Assembly (NCBI GenBank): GCA_050743125.1
Contig: JBOGEB010000010.1
Location: 1 to 50,937 of the forward strand
Reading direction: 5' to 3'
Source of the DNA: JBOGEB01 sp050743125
Lineage (GTDB): Bacteria; Actinomycetota; Nitriliruptoria; Euzebyales; Egibacteraceae
DNA: 50,937 bases
Shown: positions 25,511 to 34,145 of the stretch, piece by piece
Layout: every line of letters begins with the position of its first letter
Numbering within the stretch: position 1 is the first letter of the stretch
Translations under genes and position numbers: made by a program
Notes under the pieces: generated by a model
Databases searched by the model: none
The model's input: the letters and a program-made list of their open reading frames with translations, nothing else
Told to the model about the DNA's origin: nothing

Positions 25511-27908
25511 CGGCCGACCGAGGCGGGGCGGGGAGTTGCGCACCCATCTTGTTCAGCATTGCCTTGAAGTCCCTGCGGGTCATACCGGCCTTGAGGCCCA
25601 CATCCTTCAGCGCCTTGACGAAATGGGTCGCCGGACCCCACTTGAACCTTGACTGCTCGATCTGGTGCCGGGCCCAGCGCTTGATCAGGCCGATCTCCTC
25701 AGGTCGACCGCTGCACTGGTTGATGACGGTGAACCTAAGATCGGCATCCGACACGACATCTGCCTCCGCGTTCTCAATGGAGCTCGACAGCAACACACTG
25801 CCCATCGTTGGGTAAAAGCGGTAGAGAAATGTCAGGCGCGGCAAGGGGAACTGCGAGAACTCCAGGGGCCGTTCGCTGACCAGAAGGCTCTTCAAGGCCC
25901 ACCGCTCCACCCGTCTGGCCAAATTTTTGAGTGCAGGAGTCAGGCTCCAGAGAGGCGTATAGTACTTATCGTAGATCTCATCGTGCGCCAGCTCATCGAA
26001 TAGCTCCGCACACTGACGGGCGAGCATGTAGTCGCGTTTGTCCCATTCGTCGATGAACCTGTCCCACGCCCGCTCTTCGTCCCTCGAACGATGGTCAAGC
26101 GTCTTCTGCACCCGCTCCCAGCCTTCCTCGCGGAGGCGGGTCAGGCGGTCGGTCTTGCAGTCGGTGAGGAATTCCCTGAGCTGCTTATGGCGCTTCCTGA
26201 ACCGCCGCGACCCGAGGATGCCGAGCTGCCACCTACGCAGGAGCACCCAGAGCCCTGCCAGCACCAATCCGGCGATCCCCACTACCGTCAGGTTGTTCAG
26301 CCTATTCCGGTTGACGGGTACGTTGGGGTTGGAGCTTTGAGGATCGATCGAAACCGCGAATATGGCGTTCAGGGCCTCGGGGAGAAAACTGAACACCACC
26401 ACGAGGAGGGCGAGCGCGAAACCGACGTGCTCCAGCACGTCGGTCCCGCGGACCCGCCGCTCGTCGAACGCGAGCGCGATCCCTTCCAACAATGCCTTGT
26501 AGCTGTGCTGGACCTGCTCCGCCTGCTTGACGACGAGCTTCGCCTTCCGAGTCGCATCGTCGAGGTACCCCGTCTGGATGAGCGAAAGACCGACGGACTG
26601 CGCTTCTGGAAGGAGCCGTTCGGTCAGTTTCTCGTCAAACCGGTCTTTCAGGTCGGTCGCCGACTGTTCGGCATCCTGCAGCGCCTTGTTCGCAAGGATC
26701 GCGACCTGGTCGAGGTCCGCGATGCCCTGGAGCAGAGTCTGGTGGACCAACTCGATGACCTTGTGGACGCGGATCAAGCGCCGCCAGTGGGGCAGGTAGA
26801 GGGCGAGCTGGTCCCAGAACACATCGGCTTGAGCGGCGACGGCCTCGTACACCTCCAGATGGCTGATCTGTACCTCAAGGGCGGTCGCGACATCGAATAG
26901 CTGCGCGGCGGTGGACGCCTCGAGATCCGTGAGAATTTGCGTCAGCCGCCAGACGTCCTCCTCTGCGATCGCCTCTTGGGCGAGCGGGATGACCACGTAG
27001 CAGGGAAGCCCCTCGCGGTCGCTAAGGACGAAGCGCCGCAGTGTGAGCATCTGGCGCTCCATCATGCTCACCGCCACCCCGATGCTGCGGATGTCGGGTG
27101 TGCGCAGTAGCACGCCCCCTCGCGCGTTGAGGTCTTCGGTGTCGAGGTCGTCGGCGGTTTTAAGCGTCACGGGAAGCCCCGGATTTTCCACGAGCCAGAA
27201 CTGCGGCGGCCGGTACTCGCGATCGAGGATCTCCATCTCCGCCAGATCGAAATGGTCCTGGACGCGCTTCTCGAACTTCTCGCCCAGCTTCCCGTCGTAG
27301 TGCTCGTGAAGCTTCTTTAGCTTCCAAGGACCCTCTGCCGGGTCGTCTGGGGGCAGGTCGGAGCTATTCGGAGCGAGGTCGGTACTTGAGGGCTTGTGCG
27401 TCCAGATCGACAGCGTCGCGTAGAGCCAATAGCGGCGGCAGTGCTCCTCGAAGCGGAAGTCGATGCAGACGTGGGGCCACGGCACCGAAGGGTCATTCGG
27501 CTTGCCCAGCGTTGCGGCGGCACGCGCCGGAGTGAGGTAAAGCCGGCAGGCGAACAAGTTCATCTGTGCAACGAGCGTCTGCTCCTGGTGCTCCATCCAG
27601 GCGCGGGTCGAGTTCTTCTCGCACTGCCGTAACCCTTTCGCGATGTGCTCGACCACCTGCTCGGCGTCCGCCCCTTTGCGCCAGTCTCCGGTGGGCTGCC
27701 CCTCCTTGATCTGGAGGATCCACGCGCCGGCCGCCGAGTCGGGATCGTCTTCGGGGAGGCCGAGCAGGCCGGTCAGCAGGCTGCGGTACTGATTCCAGAC
27801 CTGCTCCTCTGGCCGTTCCCGCGGGACGAACCGGCAGTACGCCCAAGTGACGTCGATCATCGCGAGGCGCGAGACGGTGGGGCCGTCAGCGTCCAGCGTT
27901 CCCCTCAT
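25503..27908 (-). CDS. Large two-TM array protein, paralogue 5
   Basis: ~801 aa from ATG 27908 (MRGTLDADGPTVSRLAMIDVTWAYCRFVPRE), which has GGGGGAG 6 nt upstream and matches paralogue 3's N-terminus. ATG 27914 is too close to that site, and the longer frame to 28052 is unsupported. Blocks are WILQIKEGQ, NLFACRLYLTPARA, LTLRRFVLSDREGLPCYVVIPL, EASTAAQLFDVATALEVQISHL, WDQLALYLPHWR, GIADLDQVAILANKALQDAEQ and DERRVRGTDVLEHVG. TM1 is LALLVVVFSFLPEALNAIF. The outer loop is long (~24 aa, SIDPQSSNPNVPVNRNRLNN), followed by TM2 (VVGIAGLVLAGLWVLL) and the tail motif GLKAGMTRRDFKAMLNKMG. It is the most diverged copy and is separated from the others by 8.7 kb. Function unknown. Confidence 0.85.
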   Translation of the reverse strand: MRGTLDADGPTVSRLAMIDVTWAYCRFVPRERPEEQVWNQYRSLLTGLLGLPEDDPDSAAGAWILQIKEGQPTGDWRKGADAEQVVEHIAKGLRQCEKNSTRAWMEHQEQTLVAQMNLFACRLYLTPARAAATLGKPNDPSVPWPHVCIDFRFEEHCRRYWLYATLSIWTHKPSSTDLAPNSSDLPPDDPAEGPWKLKKLHEHYDGKLGEKFEKRVQDHFDLAEMEILDREYRPPQFWLVENPGLPVTLKTADDLDTEDLNARGGVLLRTPDIRSIGVAVSMMERQMLTLRRFVLSDREGLPCYVVIPLAQEAIAEEDVWRLTQILTDLEASTAAQLFDVATALEVQISHLEVYEAVAAQADVFWDQLALYLPHWRRLIRVHKVIELVHQTLLQGIADLDQVAILANKALQDAEQSATDLKDRFDEKLTERLLPEAQSVGLSLIQTGYLDDATRKAKLVVKQAEQVQHSYKALLEGIALAFDERRVRGTDVLEHVGFALALLVVVFSFLPEALNAIFAVSIDPQSSNPNVPVNRNRLNNLTVVGIAGLVLAGLWVLLRRWQLGILGSRRFRKRHKQLREFLTDCKTDRLTRLREEGWERVQKTLDHRSRDEERAWDRFIDEWDKRDYMLARQCAELFDELAHDEIYDKYYTPLWSLTPALKNLARRVERWALKSLLVSERPLEFSQFPLPRLTFLYRFYPTMGSVLLSSSIENAEADVVSDADLRFTVINQCSGRPEEIGLIKRWARHQIEQSRFKWGPATHFVKALKDVGLKAGMTRRDFKAMLNKMGAQLPAPPRSAGR

Positions 27909-28095
27909 GCGCATCTCCCCCAACGCGGCACTGTTTCCGCTGGTCAGCGCACCTTTCAGCATAGCGTGTGCAGGGAACTGCCGGCGTTTCCCGAATTCAG
28001 CGGCTCGGGCGGGTGGCCCGGAGGGGACGGGGAGCCGGACGATCAGGACCACGCGGGCTCGACGACGTGGACGCCTGACCTCACCCTCACCCGCT

Positions 28096-28455
28096 CTACA
28101 GGTCTTCGTGCCCGCCGATCAGCCACACGCCGTGCTCCACCGCCTCGACGGCGATTGGGTTGTGGCGCGCGAGCTGGGCATGCCACTCGGTGGGGGTCCA
28201 CGCCACCGGCTGCACCCCTGGTGGGGTCGGGCCGAGCAGGTCGAGCCGCTGCAGCGGGCTGTCCGGCAGGGAATCGACCACGACGAGCACGTCGATGTCG
28301 CTCCACACGTTGAAGTCGCCGCGCGCGACCGAGCCGAACACGGCCACGGCCCGGACCCCGAGCGCGGGGTCGAGCCCGCCCGCGAAGCCGGCCGCACGGT
28401 CGAGCAGCGCCGCGCGCTCCGCCCGCCGCCTGGCGAGCACCGCCTCCACGTTCAC
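28096..28455 (-). CDS. MNT-type nucleotidyltransferase antitoxin
   Basis: 119-aa minimal nucleotidyltransferase. The motif AVFGSVARGDFNVWSDIDVLVVVDS holds the GS and paired-aspartate DxD active site of the pol-beta superfamily, at residues ~35-60. In MNT/HEPN (MntA/HepT type) modules the MNT protein AMPylates and silences the HEPN toxin. Start is GTG 28455, whose bases overlap the HEPN stop (GTGA). It is the last gene of a three-gene operon headed by a HerA-like ATPase. Confidence 0.85.
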   Translation of the reverse strand: MNVEAVLARRRAERAALLDRAAGFAGGLDPALGVRAVAVFGSVARGDFNVWSDIDVLVVVDSLPDSPLQRLDLLGPTPPGVQPVAWTPTEWHAQLARHNPIAVEAVEHGVWLIGGHEDL

Positions 28456-28880
28456 TCCGCCTCCTCGGCGAGCTGCGCCCAGCATGACGACACGAACTCG
28501 ACCACCGCCTTCGCCTGGGCGATCGCGGTGTCTGCATCCTCGGTCCCGTAATGCTCTCCGGGCGTGCCGACCGGGTATGCGTCAGGGTAGCGCGTCGCGA
28601 TGTAGTGGCGTGACAGACCCCGCAGCCCAGCCTGCAGGTCCTCGGGAAGCTCGCCACCGATCGCGTCAGCGAGCGCCCTGCCGAGCCCCATCAGATCGTG
28701 GCCCCACCTGCCCGCGCCCGCCCCGATCCCGTGGAGCAGCCCTTTGATCACCAGTTGGGCGGCCATCCCGGCATGGAAGCAGGCCAAGTCGTGTGACCCG
28801 GCATCGGCGAGAACTCGGGCGCTGGTGAGATTGTGCTCGGCGGTGCGGTGCCACCGGTCGTACTCGTCATCGTCGAGCAC
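28452..28880 (-). CDS. HEPN-domain protein (partner of MNT)
   Basis: 142-aa all-helical HEPN protein: WHRTAEHNLTSARVLADAGSHDLACFHAGMAAQLVIKGLL, with the family's helix pair (exact string split here by domain), then LRGLSRHYIATRYPDAYP and IAQAKAVVEFV. HEPN toxins are RNases when they carry Rx4-6H. Here the corresponding segment reads RHYIATRYPDAYP and I see no clean Rx4-6H, a pattern found in the RYPDA-type HEPN partners of MNT. Toxicity is therefore uncertain. It starts 3 nt after the HerA-like gene ends and overlaps the MNT gene. Confidence 0.85.
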   Translation of the reverse strand: MLDDDEYDRWHRTAEHNLTSARVLADAGSHDLACFHAGMAAQLVIKGLLHGIGAGAGRWGHDLMGLGRALADAIGGELPEDLQAGLRGLSRHYIATRYPDAYPVGTPGEHYGTEDADTAIAQAKAVVEFVSSCWAQLAEEAE

Positions 28881-28883
28881 GGG

Positions 28884-30566
28884 TCAGCGGCCCAGAAAGG
28901 CGTCGAAGGGGTCGGCGGCCCCGGCCCTCACGACAGGAGCGGCTTCGCTCGCGCGGGTGGCCCAGGAGGGGAAAGGGAACTGGACGACCAGGGGGACGGG
29001 CAGCTCGGGCTGGGACAGGATCATCGTGCCGGGCTTGACGATGGTGGCGCGTTGGCGTTGGGTGGGGGGCAGGAAGCCGTACTCCTCGCGGACGGCCTCG
29101 GCGGTGTCGAGCCGGCCGACGACGCGGATCGCGGAGTTGGCGATCACGCGGCGCTCGACCTCGGAGGCGGTCTGCTGGGCGCCGACGAGGATGATGCCCA
29201 GCGACCGGCCGCGCTCGGCGACGTCGAGGAGGATCTCCTTGATCGGGCTGGACCCGTCGCGCGGCGCGTACTTGTTCAGCTCGTCGAGCACGACGAACAG
29301 CAGCGGCCGGGCCTGCCCGGAGCGCTCCTTCTCGTCGAACTCCCGGCGGAGCGTGACCCCGACGACGAAGCGTTTCGCCCGGTCGTGGAGGTTGTGCAGG
29401 TCGACGACGGTCACCTGGCGCTCCAGCTCCACCCGGTGCCGGTCGGGGCTCGTCACGTCGGCGCGGACGAGGTGCGCGATGTGCGGCACGGCGGCGTACA
29501 GGCGGCGCACGAACGCGTTCACCGTGCCCTGGCCGATCGCCCGGCCGGCCCACTCCCAGCGCGCGTCGTCGTCCTGCACGCGGTCGGCGATCAGGTCGAC
29601 GAGGTCGCCGAACGTGCGCACCTCGTGCCCGTCGACCCGCACGCCGCCGTCGGCGAGCGCGTCGGCGTCGCGCAGCCGGGCCATGACGTTGCCGATCACG
29701 ATCGTGTACTGCGCCCGGCCGTCCTCGGCGTCCGCGAACAGGAACGGCAGCAGGTCCTGCGCGCAGAAGTCCGCGAGCGTCCAGAAGAACGAGGTCACGC
29801 CCTCCGCCCGGCTCGCCACGTCGGGCACGGGTGTCTTCGCGCCCCGCCGGGGCGGCGCGAACACCGCCACGCTCCGGAACGGCCCCGGCTCGAGCCCGAG
29901 CGCCCGGTAGCGGGCACGCGCGTCCTCGTCGAGCTGGGTGTTGTCGTGGTCCAAGAAGAGCAGGTCCTCGCCCTTGACGTTGAAGATCAGCGCCTTCGTG
30001 TTCAGCGCGTCGGCGCCGAGCGCGGCGGAGTTGAACAGGCTGTAGAGCAGGAACGTCGCGTACGTCGTTTTGGTCGCGACGCCCGACACGCCGCTGATGT
30101 TCACGTGCGCGCCGCGTGTGCCGTCGAGGAACTCCAGGTTGACGTAGGCAGGCTCGTCGTCGCGTGACAGCCCCGCCGCCAGCTTGTGGCGCATCCCGTC
30201 GAAGCACAGCGCGACCTCGCGCTCGGCGCCCGCCGCGCGGCGGACCGGGCAGCCGGGTGTGGGCGGGACGAACACCTCCGGCTCGAAGCGGGTGGCCACG
30301 ACCTGCGCCGCCTCGCACACCTCGGCGGGCAGCACGCCGTCGGCGATCAGGAACACGTCGCTGTCGAAGCGCGCCCCTTCGTGCCGCGCCCGCACCTGCG
30401 CGACCACCCCGAAGATCCGCACGAGCCCCCGTCCGGGCGGTGTCCGCTCCAACGCGACCACGTCGTCGAGCTGCAGGAACTGCCCTTCGGCCACCCCGAC
30501 CCAGAACTCCAGCGGGGTCGCGTCCTCCGTCCCGATGACCCGTCCCACCAGAGGCTGCGCGTCCAT
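28884..30566 (-). CDS. HerA-like ATPase
   Basis: 560-aa FtsK/HerA-superfamily ATPase with an N-terminal beta-barrel (HAS-type, PLVGRVIGTEDATPLEFWVGV). The Walker A region reads ISGVSGVATKTTYATFLLYS, where the usual second glycine before lysine is threonine, as I recall for this actinobacterial branch. Walker B is LLFVVLDELNKYAPRD, and the arginine-rich C-terminal part includes GRSLGIILVGAQQTASEVERRVIANSAIRVVGRLD. HerA works as a hexameric DNA pump with the NurA nuclease in end resection, and HerA homologues also occur in phage-defence systems. No nurA-like gene is present here; HEPN and MNT genes follow with a 3-nt gap. TAGCCT lies 8 nt before the ATG. Confidence 0.82.
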   Translation of the reverse strand: MDAQPLVGRVIGTEDATPLEFWVGVAEGQFLQLDDVVALERTPPGRGLVRIFGVVAQVRARHEGARFDSDVFLIADGVLPAEVCEAAQVVATRFEPEVFVPPTPGCPVRRAAGAEREVALCFDGMRHKLAAGLSRDDEPAYVNLEFLDGTRGAHVNISGVSGVATKTTYATFLLYSLFNSAALGADALNTKALIFNVKGEDLLFLDHDNTQLDEDARARYRALGLEPGPFRSVAVFAPPRRGAKTPVPDVASRAEGVTSFFWTLADFCAQDLLPFLFADAEDGRAQYTIVIGNVMARLRDADALADGGVRVDGHEVRTFGDLVDLIADRVQDDDARWEWAGRAIGQGTVNAFVRRLYAAVPHIAHLVRADVTSPDRHRVELERQVTVVDLHNLHDRAKRFVVGVTLRREFDEKERSGQARPLLFVVLDELNKYAPRDGSSPIKEILLDVAERGRSLGIILVGAQQTASEVERRVIANSAIRVVGRLDTAEAVREEYGFLPPTQRQRATIVKPGTMILSQPELPVPLVVQFPFPSWATRASEAAPVVRAGAADPFDAFLGR

Positions 30567-30621
30567 GGCTCACGAGGCTACAACCCGGGTCGTAACGGGC
30601 CGGAGCCAGGCGCTGACCTTG

Positions 30622-31434
30622 CTATTGCGCTGAGTTGAGGTCTCTCTGTCGATCTGTGCCCACTCGCGTTTCCTGCGCCTCCTCGTCGCCTAGGCTTCGC
30701 AGCGAACGTTCATACTCGTCATGGAGGCCATGGGTTGGCGGGTAGCCCGCCCAGCGGAGCATGGGCTCCATGACGGGGTAGTGGCGCAGCTGCGCGTCTA
30801 CACGCTCGCGTCGGCGCGGATCGCTCGCCCAGCGGCCGATCCCACGGCTGTCGATGGCGCGCACTCCGCTCAGGTCGTCCACTGATGTGTGGCTCAGGTC
30901 TGCAGGCACCATTGCCGGGAACGCGGTGAACGGCCGGTCCACCGAGAGGCCGAGCATGTCGGCAAGATCTCGCTGCGCCTGGTTCGGGTCGGCAACCAGC
31001 TCCTCGTAGCGCAATTGAAGCAGCCGAAGGTGTCGCCCGGCGAGCTGCTGCCTCGTAAGCACGTCCCGCCGCCACCGGGAGAAATCACAGTAGAAGCGTC
31101 CATCAACCTCGCTCGTCACCACGTCGCGGGGATCACGCAGGATGTCGATGATCCACACGTCCCGAAATCCTGCGGTGTCCTGGTTGAGGTGGGTAGCGCA
31201 AGTACGAATCCGCTTGGCGACGATGATGCCGTCACCTGGGTCGGTGGCCAGGGTGTTGATGCAGTGCTCGCCATCCCACACGGTCACGTCCGCAAATGCT
31301 CGGAACAGATTCAGCAGAAGTGTGGTTCCAGAGCGGGCGCAGCCGAAGATAAAGATACGCCGTCCCGCGGAACGCTCGATTTGGCGTCGCGGAACGCAGG
31401 GCGTCGATACGCCGAGAGACATGGCGATAGTCAT
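30622..31434 (-). CDS. Sulfotransferase family protein
   Basis: 270-aa PAPS-dependent sulfotransferase. The 5'-phosphosulfate loop is FIFGCARSGTTLLLNLF (residues ~28-44), and the 3'-phosphate-binding motif is IIDILRDPRDVVTSEVDGR (~95-113). LRYEELVADPNQAQRDLADMLGL is the usual downstream helix. Acceptor unknown; bacterial members sulfate carbohydrates, lipids or peptides. No sulfate-activation or glycosyltransferase genes are adjacent. GC is somewhat lower than the purine genes, so transfer is possible. An alternative start is the Met at residue 5. Confidence 0.83.
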   Translation of the reverse strand: MTIAMSLGVSTPCVPRRQIERSAGRRIFIFGCARSGTTLLLNLFRAFADVTVWDGEHCINTLATDPGDGIIVAKRIRTCATHLNQDTAGFRDVWIIDILRDPRDVVTSEVDGRFYCDFSRWRRDVLTRQQLAGRHLRLLQLRYEELVADPNQAQRDLADMLGLSVDRPFTAFPAMVPADLSHTSVDDLSGVRAIDSRGIGRWASDPRRRERVDAQLRHYPVMEPMLRWAGYPPTHGLHDEYERSLRSLGDEEAQETRVGTDRQRDLNSAQ

Positions 31435-31731
31435 AGGGACCCCGTGGGTAAGCGCGTGATGCTTCTCGACTTGGACCTGGACGACATCTTACTGCCCTAC
31501 AGAAGCACCGATCAAGACGGTGGGTTCGCTCATCTGTGGGATCGCGACCGCAGCCTGAAAGACCGAAAGCCACCCCAGAAAATGGACTGACCAAGGTCGG
31601 ATCGGTATTGTGAAGTCAGAAGCAAAGACAAGAGCGGCGGCCAGGTACGAACTCATTTGACTGGTAAGAATGACACAGCTTTGCTATGGTGGATTTGGCC
31701 CATGGAGCACGCGAGTATTCGGGGGACAAAC
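31435..31731. other. Intergenic region before DUF4332-like gene
   Basis: Lower-GC stretch, with no gene I can support. TTGACT at 31657-31662 and TATGGT at 31685-31690 look promoter-like but are 22 bp apart, too far for a standard promoter. Confidence 0.4.
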
Positions 31732-32136
31732 GTGGCGAAGCTGGAGGATATCGAGGGAATTGGGTCGGCGTACGCCGCGAAGCTGCGGGCTGCCGGCGTT
31801 GCATCGGTTGAGGGACTCCTGAAAGCCGGCGGCAGGCGTGCCGGGCGCTCGGAGCTGGCCGAGAAAGCCGGACTTGCGTCGGACCTCATCCTGCGCTGGG
31901 TCAATCACGCGGACCTGTTTCGGATCCGTGGAGTGGCCGGCGAGTACGCGGAGCTGCTGGAGGCCGCTGGGGTCGACAGCGTTCCTGAGCTCGCTCAGCG
32001 CAACCCGGACAAGCTGGCTGAGGCCTTGGCGCAGGTCAACGCTGAGCGCAAGCTCGTGCGTCAGATCCCCAGCGCCAAGCAGGTGGCTGACTGGGTCAGC
32101 CAGGCCACGACCCTGGAGCGGGCGGTCCACCATTAG
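31732..32136 (+). CDS. DUF4332-like helix-hairpin-helix protein
   Basis: 134-aa protein with two helix-hairpin-helix-like modules: LEDIEGIGSAYAAKLRAAGVASVEGLLKAG (split across the first ~35 residues) and FRIRGVAGEYAELLEAAGVDSVPELAQRNPDKLAEAL. This matches the DUF4332 pattern of a four-helix HhH protein, whose role is unknown but may be nucleic-acid binding. The start is GTG 31732, since GGGGGA lies 5 nt upstream; earlier in-frame ATGs (31702, 31657) have no ribosome site. Ends with PSAKQVADWVSQATTLERAVHH. A 10-bp repeat (GCCCAACAAC, three times, last degenerate) follows at 32146-32171. Confidence 0.7.
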   Translation: MAKLEDIEGIGSAYAAKLRAAGVASVEGLLKAGGRRAGRSELAEKAGLASDLILRWVNHADLFRIRGVAGEYAELLEAAGVDSVPELAQRNPDKLAEALAQVNAERKLVRQIPSAKQVADWVSQATTLERAVHH

Positions 32137-32289
32137 CCCGATGTCGCCCAACAACGCCCAACAACGCCCAACGTCGCAATGACGGCATGACCGAGGACCT
32201 TGCGGGAGTACCGCGTTTGAGAGTGCTTTCGTTCGGGCTGCGCATAACCTCCACTCCTTGAGCGCGGCGCCGTCGTAGCATCGCGGGGT

Positions 32290-33417
32290 ATGGAGCCCCC
32301 GGTGGAGCGCTGGGACGCCGCGACGGTCGCGGTTGCGGCTGGGCGGGGACGCGGAGCGCCAGGCGATCCGCTGAGCGTGCCGCCAGTGCTCTCGTCGGTC
32401 TACCACGCTGGCGTGCCGCGGGAGTACGGGCGCGAGACGAACCCGACGTGGGAGGCGCTGGAGGAGGTGCTCGGCGCCCTGGAGGGTGGGCAGGCGTTGT
32501 CGTTCGGGTCCGGGATGGGCGCGATCAGCGCGGTTCTCGACACGCTGCCCGAGGGCAGCGCGGTCGTCTGCGCCGCCGACGCCTACCTCGGCACACGGGA
32601 TCATCTCGCTGATCTGCACGCCCGCGGGCGGCTGAAGGTCCGCCTGGTCGACAGCACCGACACCGACGCGACGATCGCCGCCTGTCAGGGGGTCGGGTTG
32701 CTCTGGCTCGAGTCCCCGACGAACCCGCTCATGGCCATCCCTGACCTGGCCGAGCTGTCCCGGCGGGCCAGCGCGATGGGCGTGCCGGTCGTCGTCGACA
32801 ACACGTTCGCCACGCCGCTCCTCCAGCGCCCGCTCGACCTGGGCGCTGCCGTCGTCGTGCACAGCCTGTCGAAGTTCCTCGCCGGCCACTCCGACGTCGT
32901 GCTGGGGGCGGTCGTGTCCCGCGACGACGAGCTCATGGCGCGGGTTCGCCGCCGTCGGCTGCGCTTCGGGGCGATCGCCGGCCCTCTGGAGGCGTGGCTG
33001 GCGCTTCGGGGCATCCGCACCCTGCCGGTCCGGATGGAGCGCGCCCAGGCGAACGCCGCGGAGCTCGCGCGTCGCCTTGCCGCCCATCCGGCCGTTGCGC
33101 GCGTCCGCTACCCGGGCCTGCCCGACGACCCGGGACACGGCCGCGCGGCGGTCCAGATGCGCGGGTTCGGAGCAATGCTTTCGTTCGAGTGTGCGGGCGG
33201 GCGGGCCGCTGCGGACGCCGTGTGCGCCTCGGTTCGCGTCGCGGTCTACGCGACCAGCCTCGGTGGCGTCGAGACGACGCTCGAGCGCCGTAACCGCCAT
33301 CCCGGCGAGGAGGCTGTCCCACCGTCGCTCATCCGCCTGAGCGTCGGCTGTGAGCACGTCGAGGATCTGTGGGATGACCTGGACCAGGCCCTCCAGAATG
33401 CAGGGACGGTCACGTGA
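32290..33417 (+). CDS. PLP-dependent Cys/Met metabolism enzyme (cystathionine gamma-synthase/lyase family)
   Basis: 375-aa fold-type-I PLP enzyme. Family motifs: PPVLSSVYHAG near the N-terminus, GRETNPTWEALEEVLGALEGG, SFGSGMGAISAVLDTL, LWLESPTNPLMAIPDL, VVVDNTFATPLLQRPLDLGA, the PLP-lysine motif VVHSLSKFLAGHSDVVLG, and LSVGCEHVEDLWDDLDQAL. It could make cystathionine (synthase) or break it or methionine (lyase); the sequence alone does not decide. TAGCAT ends 8 nt before the ATG. Its stop overlaps the next gene's GTG start (GTGA), so it heads a three-gene coupled operon. Confidence 0.88.
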   Translation: MEPPVERWDAATVAVAAGRGRGAPGDPLSVPPVLSSVYHAGVPREYGRETNPTWEALEEVLGALEGGQALSFGSGMGAISAVLDTLPEGSAVVCAADAYLGTRDHLADLHARGRLKVRLVDSTDTDATIAACQGVGLLWLESPTNPLMAIPDLAELSRRASAMGVPVVVDNTFATPLLQRPLDLGAAVVVHSLSKFLAGHSDVVLGAVVSRDDELMARVRRRRLRFGAIAGPLEAWLALRGIRTLPVRMERAQANAAELARRLAAHPAVARVRYPGLPDDPGHGRAAVQMRGFGAMLSFECAGGRAAADAVCASVRVAVYATSLGGVETTLERRNRHPGEEAVPPSLIRLSVGCEHVEDLWDDLDQALQNAGTVT

Positions 33418-34145
33418 CCATCCTTGCCTGGCAGCGCGGCGGCGACGGCCCGTCCGTGGTGGCTGTCCACACGTGGGCGAGCGACGGGACGGCGGACTGG
33501 GATCGGACCGGCATCGCCGCCGCCCTCACCAAGGCCGGCCTGTCGGTGCTCGCGCCGGACCTGCCGGGTCACGCGGAGTCGGCGGACGTCCTCGTCCCAC
33601 CCGACGCCGAGCCCGCCAGATGGACCGCGCACGCCTGCCTGGCCGACCTCGACCGCATCGGGGTCGACACGGTCGCGGTCATGGCGTACGCCGACGGCGG
33701 GCCGGTGGCGGGCCATCTGGTGGCGAGCGCCCCCGACCGCGTCGACCGGCTCGTGCTGATCGGCTGCGACGACGTCGTGGAGGTCCCACACGCCGCCGAG
33801 ATCGCTGCGGCGCTCAGCGACCCGGGCGCGACGGTGTGGCATCCGGAGGCTGCCGAGATCGTCGCCCGCGCCCGCATCGACCGCCGGCACCACCTCCCGA
33901 CGCTCGCGCAGTGGATCGAGCGGCGCCGGTGGCCTGCGGCGCCACGCCTCGGCGCGCTGCGCCTGCCGGTCCTCCTCGCGGTCGGCGCCCGCGACCCGCA
34001 CCGCGCCCGGGCGCCGCGGCTCGGGCAGCTGTTCCACGACGCCCGGCTCGTGACCGTGCCCGGCGACCAGCGCGGCGCGCTGTCCTCACCCCAGCTGGCC
34101 AGGCAGGTGACGGACTTCCTGGTCGCAGTCTCGCAACCGCGGTGA
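33414..34145 (+). CDS. Alpha/beta-hydrolase fold protein lacking the catalytic serine
   Basis: 243-aa alpha/beta-hydrolase fold: VVAVHTWASDGTADWDRTG (oxyanion region), LSVLAPDLPGHAESADV, and RVDRLVLIGCDDVVEVP after the nucleophile helix. The nucleophile elbow, normally GxSxG, reads VMAYADGGPVAGHL, so alanine sits where serine is expected. Near the C-terminus VTVPGDQRGALSSPQLARQV aligns with the usual PGxGHxGALSSP segment, but the histidine is missing. Both losses suggest a non-catalytic binding protein or a changed mechanism. It is coupled on both sides by GTGA overlaps, so it is clearly kept. Confidence 0.8.
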   Translation: MTILAWQRGGDGPSVVAVHTWASDGTADWDRTGIAAALTKAGLSVLAPDLPGHAESADVLVPPDAEPARWTAHACLADLDRIGVDTVAVMAYADGGPVAGHLVASAPDRVDRLVLIGCDDVVEVPHAAEIAAALSDPGATVWHPEAAEIVARARIDRRHHLPTLAQWIERRRWPAAPRLGALRLPVLLAVGARDPHRARAPRLGQLFHDARLVTVPGDQRGALSSPQLARQVTDFLVAVSQPR

